A stretch of 64,000 nucleotides of DNA from Mycolicibacter acidiphilus (GCF_018455725.1 NZ_JAHCLR010000005.1:1-64000); one strand, 5' to 3'; positions 1 through 9,516 are shown, numbered from the stretch's first letter. The notes: generated by a model from the sequence alone, not told the origin. Numbers and translations: made by a program.

Positions 1-47
1 TCCGCAACAGCCCGGTCGGGGTGGTGAACTCTGCACGGTGGCGGGAA

Positions 48-2213
48 TTACCGGCCCTCGGCGAACGCCCGCAGCGCGTCGACCTGGGCGGCGTCCAGGG
101 ACGGCCGGACCGTCTCGCGGGCAGCGGTGACGTCGGCTGCGGTGACGTCGGCGGTGTCGATCGAGCGGCGCATCGCGGTCAGCGCCGCCTCACGCAGCAG
201 CGCAACGCAGTCCGCGGCGCTGTAGCCGTCCAGATCGGCGGCCAGCGCGTCGAGGTCGACGTCGCCGTGCAGCGGCACCGACTTCCCGGTCACCCGCAGG
301 ATCGCCCGGCGGGCGTCGGCGTCCGGCGGCTCGACGAACACCAGCTTCTCCAGCCGGCCCGGCCGCAGCAGCGCCGGGTCGATCAGCTCCGGGCGGTTGG
401 TGGCGCCGACCACCACCACGTCACGCAGCGGGTTGGCGCCGTCGAGTTCGGTGAGCAGCGCGGCCACCACCCGATCGGTCACCCCGGAGTCGAAGCTCTG
501 GCCGCGCCGCGGCGCCAGCGCGTCGACCTCGTCGAGGAACACCAGCGACGGCGCCGAGTCGCGGGCCCGCTGGAACAGGTCCCGCACCGCCCGCTCACTG
601 CTGCCGACCCATTTGTCCATCAGCTCAGCACCTTTGACGGTGTGCACGCTGACCCGGCCGGAGCCCGCCAGCGCCCGGACCACGAACGTCTTGCCGCAGC
701 CCGGCGGCCCGTACAGCAGCACCCCGTGCGGCGGTTCGACGCCGAGCCGGGTGAAGGTGTCCGGATGCTGCAGCGGCCACAGGATCGCCTCGGTCAGCGC
801 CTGCTTGGTCGCCACCATGTTGCCGACGTCGTCGAGGGTGACCGAGCCGACCGACACCTCGCTGGTCGCCGATCGGGACAGCGGCCGGATCACGCTCAGC
901 GCGCCGACCAGATCATCCTGGATGAGTTTCGGTGCCTCGTCGTTGCTGCTGGCCCGCGACGCCGCCCGCAGCGCCGCCTCCCGGACCAGCGCCGCCAGGT
1001 CCGCGGCGACGAAACCAGGTGTGCGGTCGGCGATCTCACCCAGATCGAGGCTGCCGCCTGGCACCGATCGGAGCATCCCAGTGAGCAGCGCCGCCCGGAC
1101 CGGGCCGTCGGGCAGGCTCAACCGCAGCTCCCGATCGCACAGGTCCGGCGCCCGCAGCCTCGCGTCGACGTGATCCGGCAGTGCCGACGTGGCGATGAAC
1201 GCCACCCCGGCGGCGGCCACCGCGGTGCGCAGTTCGGTGAGGATCAGCGTCGAGACCGGCTCCGGCGGATCGGGCAGCAGCGCTTCCACGTCGGCGATCA
1301 GCAGCACGCCGCCGCTCTCACCCACCCGGGCGACCGCCGCGCGGACCGCGGCCAGCCGGTCGTCGGCGGCCAGTGCCCCCACCGCCGGCCCGTCGAGTTC
1401 CACCAGCCGCCGCCCGGCGCAGACCGCGCGCACCAGGGTGGTCTTGCCGACCCCGGCCGGCCCGGACACCAGCACCCCGAGATCCGTTGCGGCGTTGAGG
1501 GTCTGCAGCAGCTGCGGTTCGTCCAACGCCAGCTTCAGCCATTCGGCCAGCTTCGCGGCCTGCGCCTCGCACCCCTTCAGCTCGTCGACGGCGACCCGCA
1601 CCGGAGCGGCCGGGGCAGCGGTCGCCGCCGGTGAGGACACGGTGATCCCGTTGCCCCAGCCCACAGATGAATTCGGTTGCACGCTCACCGGTCCGGCCGG
1701 ATCCACCCCGGTGACGGTCAGCAACTCCGAGGTCCAGCTGATCCCGACCGCCGACGCCAGCGCGGTGGTGGCGGCGGACGTCGAGGTGCCCGGACCGAGG
1801 TCGCGGGGGAGCAGCGACACCGCGTCGCCGACGCTGAGGACCTTGCCCAGCAGCGCCTGCCGCAGGGTGGCCGGCGGTACCGTGTTCGACGCCAGTGCGG
1901 AGCCGCTCAGCGTCACCGACTTCGCGCCGTGGACGGTGACCGGGGCCACCAGCACCTGAGCGCCGTCCCGCAGCCCGGCGTTCGACAGCGTCACGTCGTC
2001 GAGCAGCACCACGCCGGCCGGGGTGGTCGCACCGGCCAGCCCGGCGACCGCCGCCGTCGTCCGGGAGCCGGTCAGCGAGACCGCGTCCCACTCCCGGATG
2101 CCCAGGGCGGCAACGGCTTCCGGGTGCAGCCGGATGACGCCGCGCCGGGTGTCGACGGCCGCGGTGTTGAGTCGGGCGATCAGCGTCAGATGCCGGGAGG
2201 TGTCGGAGCCCAC
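48..2213 (-). CDS. CDC48/p97-like AAA+ ATPase (Rv0435c family)
   Basis: This 721-residue protein has an N-terminal CDC48-type substrate-binding region (about 1-210) and two AAA+ modules. The first Walker A is GPAGVGKT at 251-258. The second is GPPGCGKT near residue 500, followed by a DEVDA Walker B and an SRH-like ATNRP. The family unfolds or remodels protein complexes in the cytosol using ATP. The length and position, last in a minus-strand run after the phosphatidylserine genes, match Rv0435c of M. tuberculosis (about 728 aa). The first AAA module has a weaker Walker B (LLIADVE), so the second module may do most of the hydrolysis. The substrate is unknown. Confidence 0.93.
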   Translation of the reverse strand: MGSDTSRHLTLIARLNTAAVDTRRGVIRLHPEAVAALGIREWDAVSLTGSRTTAAVAGLAGATTPAGVVLLDDVTLSNAGLRDGAQVLVAPVTVHGAKSVTLSGSALASNTVPPATLRQALLGKVLSVGDAVSLLPRDLGPGTSTSAATTALASAVGISWTSELLTVTGVDPAGPVSVQPNSSVGWGNGITVSSPAATAAPAAPVRVAVDELKGCEAQAAKLAEWLKLALDEPQLLQTLNAATDLGVLVSGPAGVGKTTLVRAVCAGRRLVELDGPAVGALAADDRLAAVRAAVARVGESGGVLLIADVEALLPDPPEPVSTLILTELRTAVAAAGVAFIATSALPDHVDARLRAPDLCDRELRLSLPDGPVRAALLTGMLRSVPGGSLDLGEIADRTPGFVAADLAALVREAALRAASRASSNDEAPKLIQDDLVGALSVIRPLSRSATSEVSVGSVTLDDVGNMVATKQALTEAILWPLQHPDTFTRLGVEPPHGVLLYGPPGCGKTFVVRALAGSGRVSVHTVKGAELMDKWVGSSERAVRDLFQRARDSAPSLVFLDEVDALAPRRGQSFDSGVTDRVVAALLTELDGANPLRDVVVVGATNRPELIDPALLRPGRLEKLVFVEPPDADARRAILRVTGKSVPLHGDVDLDALAADLDGYSAADCVALLREAALTAMRRSIDTADVTAADVTAARETVRPSLDAAQVDALRAFAEGR

Positions 2214-2258
2214 CGGGCCATTATCGGCATAGCCGCCGCATGAGCTCGCCGGTACGGC

Positions 2259-2603
2259 TCAGACGAATAGCATTTGGGCTAGGATCGTGCGCACGTCGGC
2301 CAGTTCAGACTCGGACAGGCGGATCTCCGGTGCGGGCCGTCGGAAGCGTTCGACGGAGACGGTGCGGATCTGCTCGGTGATCACCCAGCCGCCACCTGCG
2401 GCGACGTGGACGCGATGCAGCCAGCCGCGCCGTTCGACGCTGGTCAACGGCAGCACGCAGGCCAGGTGCCCTAGGGTCACGTCGAGGTGAAATCTGGATG
2501 AGACGACGAGGGCAGGCCGATCCTTGCCCTGCTCGCGGCCCCGCACCGGATCGAAGTCGACGAACCAGACCTGGCCGGGCTCGATCGGGGGCCGGCGGCT
2601 CAC
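2259..2603 (-). CDS. MazF/PemK-family endoribonuclease toxin
   Basis: This 114-residue protein has the PemK/MazF signature: an N-terminal GQVWFVDFDP strand, then GKDRPALVVSS, then a TSVERRG-like loop and a long C-terminal helix. MazF toxins cleave mRNA or tRNA at short sites when the antitoxin is degraded. It starts with GTG inside the stop of the upstream small gene (GTGA overlap), the usual translational coupling of toxin-antitoxin pairs. The pair lies between pssA and the CDC48-like gene, where M. tuberculosis has no such genes, so it looks acquired. Cleavage specificity cannot be read from the sequence. Confidence 0.88.
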   Translation of the reverse strand: MSRRPPIEPGQVWFVDFDPVRGREQGKDRPALVVSSRFHLDVTLGHLACVLPLTSVERRGWLHRVHVAAGGGWVITEQIRTVSVERFRRPAPEIRLSESELADVRTILAQMLFV

Positions 2604-2845
2604 TTCGCGTCGTCCCAGTCGTCGGTGATCGGGGCGTCCGCCAGACCGGATGCGTCCGCATCGGCGATGTATGCCGCCCAGGCCTCGGGGTCGGCCTCCC
2701 GGTACTGCTGCACCGCGGCAACGGCCTTGGAGCGCCAGTGTTCATCGATGAGGCGGCGCACCGTCTCATCGGCCGATGCGCCGTCGTACTCCTCACGGCC
2801 GATCCGCAGGATGCGGTCTCGGGTTTCATCGCTTACGCGCAACAT
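2600..2845 (-). CDS. Antitoxin of the MazEF-type pair
   Basis: This 81-residue acidic protein starts MLRVSDETRDRIL, the beginning expected of a short ribbon-helix-helix or MazE-type DNA-binding segment. It ends in a highly acidic tail (ITDDWDDAK) typical of toxin-neutralising regions. It overlaps the MazF-like toxin start by four bases and is the first gene of the pair. Antitoxins of this type bind their toxin and repress their own promoter. The identification rests mainly on gene arrangement, size and charge pattern rather than a diagnostic motif. Confidence 0.8.
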   Translation of the reverse strand: MLRVSDETRDRILRIGREEYDGASADETVRRLIDEHWRSKAVAAVQQYREADPEAWAAYIADADASGLADAPITDDWDDAK

Positions 2846-2893
2846 CTCAGCAGTCTACTGCGGTGTTGACGAATGTGTTTACGGCTCAGATGG

Positions 2894-3787
2894 TCAGCGG
2901 CCGGGTTTGCGCAGCCCCAACCGGGCCGTGGACCGTCCACCGGGCCGGCGCACCCCCAGCCGTGGCATGGACCGGCGGTTCGGCTGCGCCCGGCGGATCG
3001 CCCGGCGGGCCGCCCGCCGCTGCTTGGGGGCGTCCTCCCACGATTCGGGGTGCGAGGCGACCCAGTGGTGGCTGCGGATCGAGAACGGGATCGTGGCCAG
3101 GTAGGCCACCACCAGCACCATGACCAGGATGTAGGGGAACAGGAACGCCGCCGCGGCCACCAGTGCCAGCACAGCCAGCAGCACCGCGGCCAGGTGCGGC
3201 GGCACCGACACCGCGTGCATCTTGCGCATCGGGATTCGGCTGACCAGCAGCATCGCGATCCCCACCACCGAGGCGCCGACGAACCACTGCGACGTCCACC
3301 AGCCTTCGCCGAACTGCAGTTTGGCGGCGAGCAGGCTGATCAGGCAGATCGCGCCGGCCGGCGCGGGCATCCCGACGAAGAACTCCTTGGTGTAGGCGGG
3401 CAGGCCGGTGTCGTCGAGCAGCGCGTTGAACCGGGCCAGCCGCAGCACCACGCAGACCGCGTACAGCAGCACCACGATCCAGCCGGCGGGCTGCGTCGAC
3501 AGCATCGACACGTAGATCACCACCGCAGGCGCCACCCCGAAGTTCACCGCGTCGGCCAGCGAGTCGATCTCCGCGCCCATTCGCGACTCGGCGTCGAGGA
3601 TGCGCGCTACCCGGCCGTCGAGCCCGTCGAGGATGGCGGCGGCGGCGATCAGCGCCATCGCCAGGTGCGCCTGGCCGTCCAGGGCGTACTTGATCGACGT
3701 CAGGCCGGCGCACAGCGCCAGCACCGTCATCGAACTGGGCAGGATGTGCAGGCCCACCGTGCGCCGTGCGCGGGGTGTACCGGTCAT
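2894..3787 (-). CDS. pssA: CDP-diacylglycerol-serine O-phosphatidyltransferase
   Basis: PssA makes phosphatidylserine from CDP-diacylglycerol and serine at the membrane. The 297-residue protein carries the complete CDP-alcohol phosphotransferase motif: D57 G58, A61 R62, G71, D75, D79. Several hydrophobic helices follow, and a basic C-terminal tail ends it. Its ATG overlaps the psd stop (ATGA), so the two phosphatidylethanolamine-pathway genes are translationally coupled in the order psd, pssA. Size and neighbours match Rv0436c. The C-terminal tail is unusually rich in arginine and proline and may be specific to the species. Confidence 0.96.
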   Translation of the reverse strand: MTGTPRARRTVGLHILPSSMTVLALCAGLTSIKYALDGQAHLAMALIAAAAILDGLDGRVARILDAESRMGAEIDSLADAVNFGVAPAVVIYVSMLSTQPAGWIVVLLYAVCVVLRLARFNALLDDTGLPAYTKEFFVGMPAPAGAICLISLLAAKLQFGEGWWTSQWFVGASVVGIAMLLVSRIPMRKMHAVSVPPHLAAVLLAVLALVAAAAFLFPYILVMVLVVAYLATIPFSIRSHHWVASHPESWEDAPKQRRAARRAIRRAQPNRRSMPRLGVRRPGGRSTARLGLRKPGR

Positions 3788-4491
3788 GGCAGCACTGCCA
3801 GGACGGTCTCGCCGGCGACCATCCGCTGGCCGACGCTGACCAGGGGCTGGGTGCCGATCGGCAGGTAGGTGTCGAGGCGGGAGCCGAACCGGATCAGGCC
3901 GTAGGTGTCGCCGATCGCCAGCCGGTCGCCGGGCGCGACGTCGCAGACGATCCGACGGGCCAGCAGGCCGGCGATCTGCACGGCCACCACCTCGGCGCCG
4001 TCGGCGGTGCGGATCCGCACGCTGTTGCGCTCGTTGTCGGTGCTGGCGTCGGCACGGTCTGCGGAGCCGAACCGGCCCGCCCGGTGCCGCACGTCGAGTA
4101 CCTCACCGGCGATCGGGGCGCGCTGCACGTGGGCGTCGAGCACCGACATGAAGATGCTGACCCGGGGCAGCACGACGTCGCCCATGCCGAGTTCCGGTGG
4201 CGGCGTTGCGGTGTCGACCAGGCAGACGACGCCGTCGGCGGGGGCCACCACGACCCCCGGGCGGGTCGGCGGCACCCGGTGCGGATGCCGGAAGAATCCG
4301 GCGCAGGCCCCGGCGGCCAGCAGGCCGGCGCGGCGCAGCCACGGCCGGTGGCGACCCAGGGCGGCGAGCCCCAGGGCGCCGGAGACGAACGGCAATCCGG
4401 CGGGGTGCATCGGCGGCACCGTCGACCGCACCAGGTCGGTCAGGTGCCGCAGACCACCGGGGGCGTCTGCGGGGCGGGGGCGTCTGGCCAC
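3784..4491 (-). CDS. psd: Phosphatidylserine decarboxylase
   Basis: Psd converts phosphatidylserine to phosphatidylethanolamine at the membrane. The 235-residue protein matches the short PSD-A type, with an N-terminal hydrophobic region (about 30-66) and the pyruvoyl self-cleavage site at G203-S204 in the RFGSRLD context. Cleavage there would give a long beta chain and a short alpha chain with the pyruvoyl cofactor. The gene ends overlapping the pssA start. The order moeA2, psd, pssA on one strand equals Rv0438c-Rv0436c. The start used is the ATG giving MARRPRP. Confidence 0.95.
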   Translation of the reverse strand: MARRPRPADAPGGLRHLTDLVRSTVPPMHPAGLPFVSGALGLAALGRHRPWLRRAGLLAAGACAGFFRHPHRVPPTRPGVVVAPADGVVCLVDTATPPPELGMGDVVLPRVSIFMSVLDAHVQRAPIAGEVLDVRHRAGRFGSADRADASTDNERNSVRIRTADGAEVVAVQIAGLLARRIVCDVAPGDRLAIGDTYGLIRFGSRLDTYLPIGTQPLVSVGQRMVAGETVLAVLP

Positions 4492-4517
4492 CCGGCTATC
4501 TTACGGAGCCGTTCGTC

Positions 4518-5738
4518 TCAGTCGGTCAGGTCCCAGACCTGCACCCGGGTGCCGGCCGGCACCTCGGTCACGTCCTCGGCGACGTCCAGCAGGCAGTTCG
4601 CCGACGCCAGGTACCGCAGATGGTGCGAGGCGGGCGGGCCGTAATTGGTGACGGTGCCGGTGTGGTGGTCGAGCAGGCCGCGGCGGAACTGCCGTTTGCC
4701 GGGCGGTGAGGTGATCTTCTCGCTGAGCACCGCCTCGCGGCGGGGACGGTCGGGGGCGGGCAGATCCATCGCGCGGCGCAACGCCGGGCGCAGGAACACC
4801 TCGAAGGAGACCAGGGCGCTGACCGGGTTGCCGGGCAGGGTGATGATCGCGGCCGCGCCGACCCGGCCGAAGCCCTGCGGCATCCCCGGTTGCATCGCCA
4901 CCTTGACGAACTCCACCCCCTGGTCGCCGGAACGGCCGAAGACGTCCTTGACCACCTCGTAGGCGCCGGCGCTCACCCCGCCGCTGGTGATGATCAGGTC
5001 CACCGCCCCGTCGTGCACGCCGTACCGGTCCAGCACCGCCTCGAACTGCGCGGTGTCGTCGGGGACGGTTGCGGTGCCCACTACCTCGGCGCCGGCGGCG
5101 CGCACCGCGGCGGCGATCATCACCCCGTTGGACTCGTAGATCTGCCCCGGCTGCAGCGGGTGACCGGGTTCGACCAGCTCCGACCCGGTGGAGATGACCA
5201 GCACCCGCGGCCGCGGCCGCACCGGCAGGTCCTTCAGCCCCAGCGCCGCCGCCAGCCCGGCGACCGAGGCGCTGACCACCTGCCCGGCCCGCAGCACGAT
5301 GGCGCCCTCGGCGACGTCGCCGCCGGCCCGGCGGATGTGCCGGCCGTGGGCGGTGGGGGCGCTGATCGTGACGACGTCGGCGCCGCCGTCGGTGGCCTCC
5401 ACCGGCACCACCGCGTCGGCGCCGGCCGGCATCGGGGCGCCGGTCATGATGCGGTGAGCGGTGCCGGCCGCCAGCGTCGGGACGTCGGTGCGGCCCGCTG
5501 GGATGTCCTCGGCGACCGGCAGGGTGACCGGGTGCTCGGGGGAGGTGGCTGCGGGGATGTCGGTGGCGAGCACCGCATAGCCGTCCATGCCGGAGTTGTC
5601 GAACACCGGCAGCGAGATCGGTGCGATCACGTCCTCGGTCAGCACCAGCCCTTCGGCGTCGACCAGGGTGGCGGTGACCGGTGGGCGGGGCCGGATCAGG
5701 TCGGTGACGGCCCGCTGATGTTCCTGAACAGATCGCAT
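4518..5738 (-). CDS. moeA2: Molybdopterin molybdenumtransferase MoeA
   Basis: MoeA inserts molybdate into adenylylated molybdopterin to form molybdenum cofactor in the cytosol. The 406-residue protein has the family motifs NSGMDGYA near residue 50, the ISTGSELV and TSGGVSAG segments of the MPT-binding domain, and LPGNPVSALVSFE before the C-terminal domain IV. I chose the ATG at 5738 (MRSVQEH), which gives the normal family length. The open frame runs much further upstream but that part reads as antisense of the next gene. Position matches Rv0438c (moeA2). Confidence 0.94.
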   Translation of the reverse strand: MRSVQEHQRAVTDLIRPRPPVTATLVDAEGLVLTEDVIAPISLPVFDNSGMDGYAVLATDIPAATSPEHPVTLPVAEDIPAGRTDVPTLAAGTAHRIMTGAPMPAGADAVVPVEATDGGADVVTISAPTAHGRHIRRAGGDVAEGAIVLRAGQVVSASVAGLAAALGLKDLPVRPRPRVLVISTGSELVEPGHPLQPGQIYESNGVMIAAAVRAAGAEVVGTATVPDDTAQFEAVLDRYGVHDGAVDLIITSGGVSAGAYEVVKDVFGRSGDQGVEFVKVAMQPGMPQGFGRVGAAAIITLPGNPVSALVSFEVFLRPALRRAMDLPAPDRPRREAVLSEKITSPPGKRQFRRGLLDHHTGTVTNYGPPASHHLRYLASANCLLDVAEDVTEVPAGTRVQVWDLTD

Positions 5739-5770
5739 GACGACATTATCGGTGCCGGAGCCCGAAAGCC

Positions 5771-6694
5771 CTACACCGGGAACGTGACCCCGGTCAGTTC
5801 CTCGGAGACCGCCCACAGCCGGTCCTGCAGTTCGACGTCCTGGGACTGCTTGCTGGAGTCCACCAGCTTCGGGTGGCCGCGCTGCTCGCCGATGCCGTCC
5901 GGGCCGTAGTACTGCCCGCCCTGCACGGCGGTGTCGGTGGCGGCGCGCAGCGTCGGCAGCGCGCCCATCGCCGCGCTCTGCACCACCAGCGGCATCAGCA
6001 GCCGGTCGGCTGGGCGCAGGAACGCCGGCAGGTAGCGGGTCAGTTCGGTGTTGGCGACGCCCGGGTGTGCGGCGACGGCGATCGTCGACTTGTGCTTGGC
6101 GGCCAGCCGGCGCTGCAACTCGTAGGTGAACATCAGATTCGCCAGCTTGGACTGCCCGTAGGCGGCGATCCGGTTGTAGCCGTTCTCCCACTGCAGGTCC
6201 TCGAAGTGGATCTGCGCCATGATCCGGTGGGCCGCACTGGCGACCGTCACCACCCGGGATCCCTTGACCCGCATCATCCGGGGCAGCAGCAGGCCGGTGA
6301 GCGCGAAGGGTCCGAGGTGGTTGGTGCCGAACTGCAGCTCGAACCCGTCGACCGTCGTCTGCTTGGGGGTGTACATGACGCCGGCGTTGTTGATCAGCAG
6401 GTCGATCCGCGGGTACGCCGCACCCAGTGCCTTGGCGGCAGCGCGCACCGACTCCAGCGAGCTCAGGTCGAGTTCCTGCACGGTGACCTGGGCGTCCGGC
6501 GCGGCGCGGGTGATCTTCTTGACGGCGGCCTGGCCCTTGTCGAGGTCACGTACCGCGAGCACCACCCGGGCGCCGTGCTTGGCCAGCACCGCAGCGGTGT
6601 GATAGCCGATCCCGGTGTTGGAACCGGTGACGACGGCCACCCGCCCGGACTGGTCCGGCACGTCGCCAGCGGTCCATTTCCCCCGGTCACCCAT
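5771..6694 (-). CDS. Short-chain dehydrogenase/reductase (Rv0439c family)
   Basis: This is a classical SDR of 307 residues. It has the NAD(P)-binding TGSNTGIG motif near residue 23, a DLSSLES segment, NNAGVMY, and the catalytic YGQSK (Y-x3-K). The family oxidises or reduces alcohols and ketones, often retinol- or light-protochlorophyllide-reductase-like; the substrate is unknown here. I chose ATG 6694 (MGDRGKW) because further upstream the frame loses family resemblance. It is probably the first gene of the minus-strand run to pssA. In M. tuberculosis this gene is next to groEL2; here about 48 kb separates them. Confidence 0.93.
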   Translation of the reverse strand: MGDRGKWTAGDVPDQSGRVAVVTGSNTGIGYHTAAVLAKHGARVVLAVRDLDKGQAAVKKITRAAPDAQVTVQELDLSSLESVRAAAKALGAAYPRIDLLINNAGVMYTPKQTTVDGFELQFGTNHLGPFALTGLLLPRMMRVKGSRVVTVASAAHRIMAQIHFEDLQWENGYNRIAAYGQSKLANLMFTYELQRRLAAKHKSTIAVAAHPGVANTELTRYLPAFLRPADRLLMPLVVQSAAMGALPTLRAATDTAVQGGQYYGPDGIGEQRGHPKLVDSSKQSQDVELQDRLWAVSEELTGVTFPV

Positions 6695-6917
6695 GTTGCA
6701 AACGATACTCACGGGACATGACCGGCGAAGCTGCATCGCGGTTACAGCTGTGTCTCGAAGGTGGCTGACCGACGGGGGTCGGCTGCTACCGTTACGGGGC
6801 GAGTTCGGGCCTGGTGTCATCATTGCTGTATGACAGGCTGCGTCTCGTGGGCCATCTCAGGAAGGTCGGATCAGGCAATCACGGTTGAGGTCGTCGGTTG
6901 GTCTTAAGGAGTCGGCG

Positions 6918-8753
6918 ATGAGCGACACCGCGCAGGGTTCGCGGGTTGGGTCGCAGTTCGGGCATTACCAGCTCAAGCGACTGCTCGGCCGCGGCGGCAT
7001 GGGTGAGGTCTACGAGGCCGACGATCTGGTCAAAGACCGGACCGTCGCGCTCAAACTTCTCTCGCCGGCGCTGAGCCAGGATCCGGTGTTCCGGGAACGG
7101 CTGCAGCGTGAGGCGCGGACCGCCGGCCGGCTGCAGGAACCGCACGTGGTGCCGGTGCACGATTTCGGTGAGCTCGAGGGGCAGCTGTTCCTGGACATGC
7201 GGCTGATCCAGGGGCTGGATCTGGCCGCGATCCTGCGCGAGGCCGGTGTGTTGCCGCCGCGGCGGGCGGTGAACATCATCAGCCAGGCGGCGTCGGCGCT
7301 GGACGCGGCGCACGCGGCCGGGGTGATCCACCGCGACATCAAGCCGGAGAACATCCTGGTCGCACGCGACGATTTCGCCTACCTGTGCGACTTCGGTATC
7401 GCCAGTGCGAACACCGATGACCGGCTGACCCAGATGGGCAACGCGGTCGGCACCTGGAAGTACTCCGCGCCGGAGCGGTTCACCGGTGACGAGGTGGACT
7501 CCAGCATCGACGTGTACGCGCTGGCGTGCGTGCTCTACGAATGCCTCACCGGGTCACCCCCGTACCGCGCCGACAATCCCGGTGCGCTGATCACCGCGCA
7601 GTTGATGGAGCCGGTGCCGATGCCGAGCCGGCTGGCTCCGGAGATTCCGGCCGGATTCGACGACGTCATCGCCTGCGGGATGGCCAAGGACCCCAAGGAG
7701 CGCTATGCCAGCGCCGGTGACCTGGCGCGGGCCGCGTACCGGGCGCTGAGCAGCAGCCCGGCGCGGATGTCGGCGGCTGCGGGCGGGCAGAACCCGGCGC
7801 CGCAGGTCAGCACGCCCACGCCGCCGCCGGGCATGGTGCTCACCCCGCCGCCGGGTTCGGTGCCCACACCGCCGCCGTCGAACCCGTCACCGACGCCGCT
7901 GCCCACGCCGCCGCCGTCGGGCCCGTCGCACACCACTCCGCCCGGCATGGTGCTGACGCCGCCGCCCGGGCCGACCCCCACGCCGCTGCCTGGGCCGACG
8001 CCCACGCCGCTGCCGGGTCCGACGCCGACCCCGCCGCCGGGGCCGACGCACACCCCGCCGCCGGGCATGGTGCTGACGCCGCCGCCGGGGCTGGCCTCCA
8101 CCCCGTCGCCCGGCCCGCATTTCGGCACCAGCACGTGGCCGGGTCCCGGCCGGCCGCCGCGCGGCCCGTCACGGCACGCGCACCCACTGCCCGACAGCGG
8201 CGCCAAGCGCCGCAACGCACTGATCGCGGTGGCGGCGGTGCTGATCCTGCTCACGGTCGTGCTGATCGTCCGATCGCACCGCGGGCACGGTGACGAGATC
8301 GCCGAGCCGTCGGCGCCGATGGGCTCCGCGGAGATGCAGGACCGGCTGTCCGGCCTGCTGCCGGCCGGCTACGCCAAGGAGGCGTGCACCGCGGCCCCGC
8401 TGGAGGGCAAGGCCGTCGCAAAGCTGTCCTGCCGGCGGAACACCGATCCCGGTGGACCGGCGTCGGCCACCTTCACCCTGTTCCCGGATGTCGACGGGCT
8501 GCGGGCCGGCTTCGAGGAGGCGACGGGCCTGACCAGCCTGGTGAACTGCCCGGGCGGCGTCCAGTCGCCGGGACCGTGGCATCGTGCCGCGACGCCGCAG
8601 CAGGCCAGCGGCATGCTGATGTGCGGCAGCCAGCAGGGCAGCCCGACACTGGCCTGGTCGAACTACGCCCAGTTGTTCCTCAGCGTGGTGCACGGCGGGG
8701 AGGGCGGTCCTACCCTGGAACAGCTCTCCGCGTGGTGGAGCAGCCACTCGTAA
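6918..8753 (+). CDS. Transmembrane serine/threonine protein kinase
   Basis: This is a 611-residue Hanks-type kinase. The glycine loop is GRGGMGEV, the ATP lysine K46 lies in VALK, and the catalytic loop is HRD at 138-140 followed by IKPEN. DFG starts at D158, and the activation segment ends in APE. A proline-rich linker with repeated TPPPG and PGMVLTPPPG units spans about 295-402. A single membrane helix (about 431-453) follows, then a roughly 150-residue extracytoplasmic domain with several cysteines, so it can sense an external signal. ATG 6918 was chosen for the AAGGAG site at 6906-6911. It converges on the EspM-like gene next to whiB6. It resembles PknH/PknE-type kinases but I do not assign a specific Pkn letter. 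Confidence 0.93.
   Translation: MSDTAQGSRVGSQFGHYQLKRLLGRGGMGEVYEADDLVKDRTVALKLLSPALSQDPVFRERLQREARTAGRLQEPHVVPVHDFGELEGQLFLDMRLIQGLDLAAILREAGVLPPRRAVNIISQAASALDAAHAAGVIHRDIKPENILVARDDFAYLCDFGIASANTDDRLTQMGNAVGTWKYSAPERFTGDEVDSSIDVYALACVLYECLTGSPPYRADNPGALITAQLMEPVPMPSRLAPEIPAGFDDVIACGMAKDPKERYASAGDLARAAYRALSSSPARMSAAAGGQNPAPQVSTPTPPPGMVLTPPPGSVPTPPPSNPSPTPLPTPPPSGPSHTTPPGMVLTPPPGPTPTPLPGPTPTPLPGPTPTPPPGPTHTPPPGMVLTPPPGLASTPSPGPHFGTSTWPGPGRPPRGPSRHAHPLPDSGAKRRNALIAVAAVLILLTVVLIVRSHRGHGDEIAEPSAPMGSAEMQDRLSGLLPAGYAKEACTAAPLEGKAVAKLSCRRNTDPGGPASATFTLFPDVDGLRAGFEEATGLTSLVNCPGGVQSPGPWHRAATPQQASGMLMCGSQQGSPTLAWSNYAQLFLSVVHGGEGGPTLEQLSAWWSSHS
7800..8120 (+). repeat. Proline-rich degenerate tandem repeat in the kinase linker
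   Basis: The kinase linker is built from short degenerate units encoding T-P-x-P-P-G, three of them extended as PGMVLTPPPG. Codons are almost all CCG, CCC and ACG, so the DNA is itself repetitive and may vary in length between strains. Confidence 0.8.
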
Positions 8754-8760
8754 CCGGCGG

Positions 8761-9516
8761 TCACGCCAGGTTGATCGTGCGCACCAGCGTCTCCAGTGCC
8801 GCCGACACGTCCGAGGTCAGTTCCTCGTCGGCCTCGGCCTGACGCACCGCCTCCTCCGCGACGTTGGCGGCCTGGGCGGCTTCCGAAACGGACAGGTTCG
8901 AGCGGTGCCGGCAGGCGTAGAGGCGCTGCCCGAGCGTTGCGGTGGGCGCGGCCGCGCCGGTGAGCATCAGGCCGTTGTAGTGCCGCCGGATGGTGCCCAG
9001 GGCGTTGATCAGCGCCGCGGTGACGCCGTACACCTCCATCGACCGGGACGCGACCGATTCCAGTTGCCGCAGTTCGGCCAGGATCCCGTTGAGCCGGGCG
9101 GTGAAACCGGGGGCGGTGATCGCCGGCAGTGATTCGGCGGCGGCCCGGCAGTTGTCGACCGCGGCGGTGACGACCTGGGCGATGACGTTGGCTTCCTGGC
9201 TGTCGACCCGCGGCGGGCTCGCTGGTTCGGGCGCGGCGGCCGGCCGGTTGGGGACCGCGGCGCCGCGCCGGATGTCGGCGATGGCGCCCGGCGGCCACTG
9301 CAGGGCCTCCTCCAACCGGGCCCGGGTGCGGTCCCGGGGCCAACTGCGGCCCTTCTCGAACGCGATCAGTGCGCCGGCGTTGATGATGCCGTCGGTGGCG
9401 AGCCGGCGCTGGCTGATGTCGAGTTCACGCCGGCGTGCAGCGGTGGCCGCCCCGGCTCGCGCTATCCCGGGGTCCGGGACGTCCTCGTCGGTGGCGTCGG
9501 TGGCTGCGTGGCTCAT
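8761..9516 (-). CDS. EspM-like HTH regulator lacking the FHA domain
   Basis: This 251-residue protein closely resembles residues from about 140 onward of the FHA-containing EspM encoded at 44956-46053. Both have an XRE-like segment with LDISQ, DGIINAGALIAFEKGRSWPR and a W-P-x-G-x-I motif, then a shared C-terminal HTH-like region with TIRRHY and QRLYA. EspM (Rv3863) is known in pathogenic mycobacteria as a regulator encoded divergently from whiB6, and this copy is also divergent from whiB6. It lacks any FHA region. ATG 9516 was chosen for the GAGGAG nine bases upstream. It probably binds the intergenic region and controls whiB6; this is inference from arrangement. Confidence 0.82.
   Translation of the reverse strand: MSHAATDATDEDVPDPGIARAGAATAARRRELDISQRRLATDGIINAGALIAFEKGRSWPRDRTRARLEEALQWPPGAIADIRRGAAVPNRPAAAPEPASPPRVDSQEANVIAQVVTAAVDNCRAAAESLPAITAPGFTARLNGILAELRQLESVASRSMEVYGVTAALINALGTIRRHYNGLMLTGAAAPTATLGQRLYACRHRSNLSVSEAAQAANVAEEAVRQAEADEELTSDVSAALETLVRTINLA

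Noticed and set aside
21-1634. 537-codon plus-strand frame at the left edge
   Set aside because: It lies opposite the CDC48-like ATPase and shows no family motif; composition is typical of an antisense frame.
4518-6191. Longer start for moeA2 (557 codons)
   Set aside because: The extension is antisense to the SDR gene; ATG 5738 gives the usual 406 residues.
6695-6917. tRNA or attachment site at the edge of the ESX-1 island
   Set aside because: No tRNA-like cloverleaf or direct repeat shared with the other side was found by eye; no integrase gene is present.
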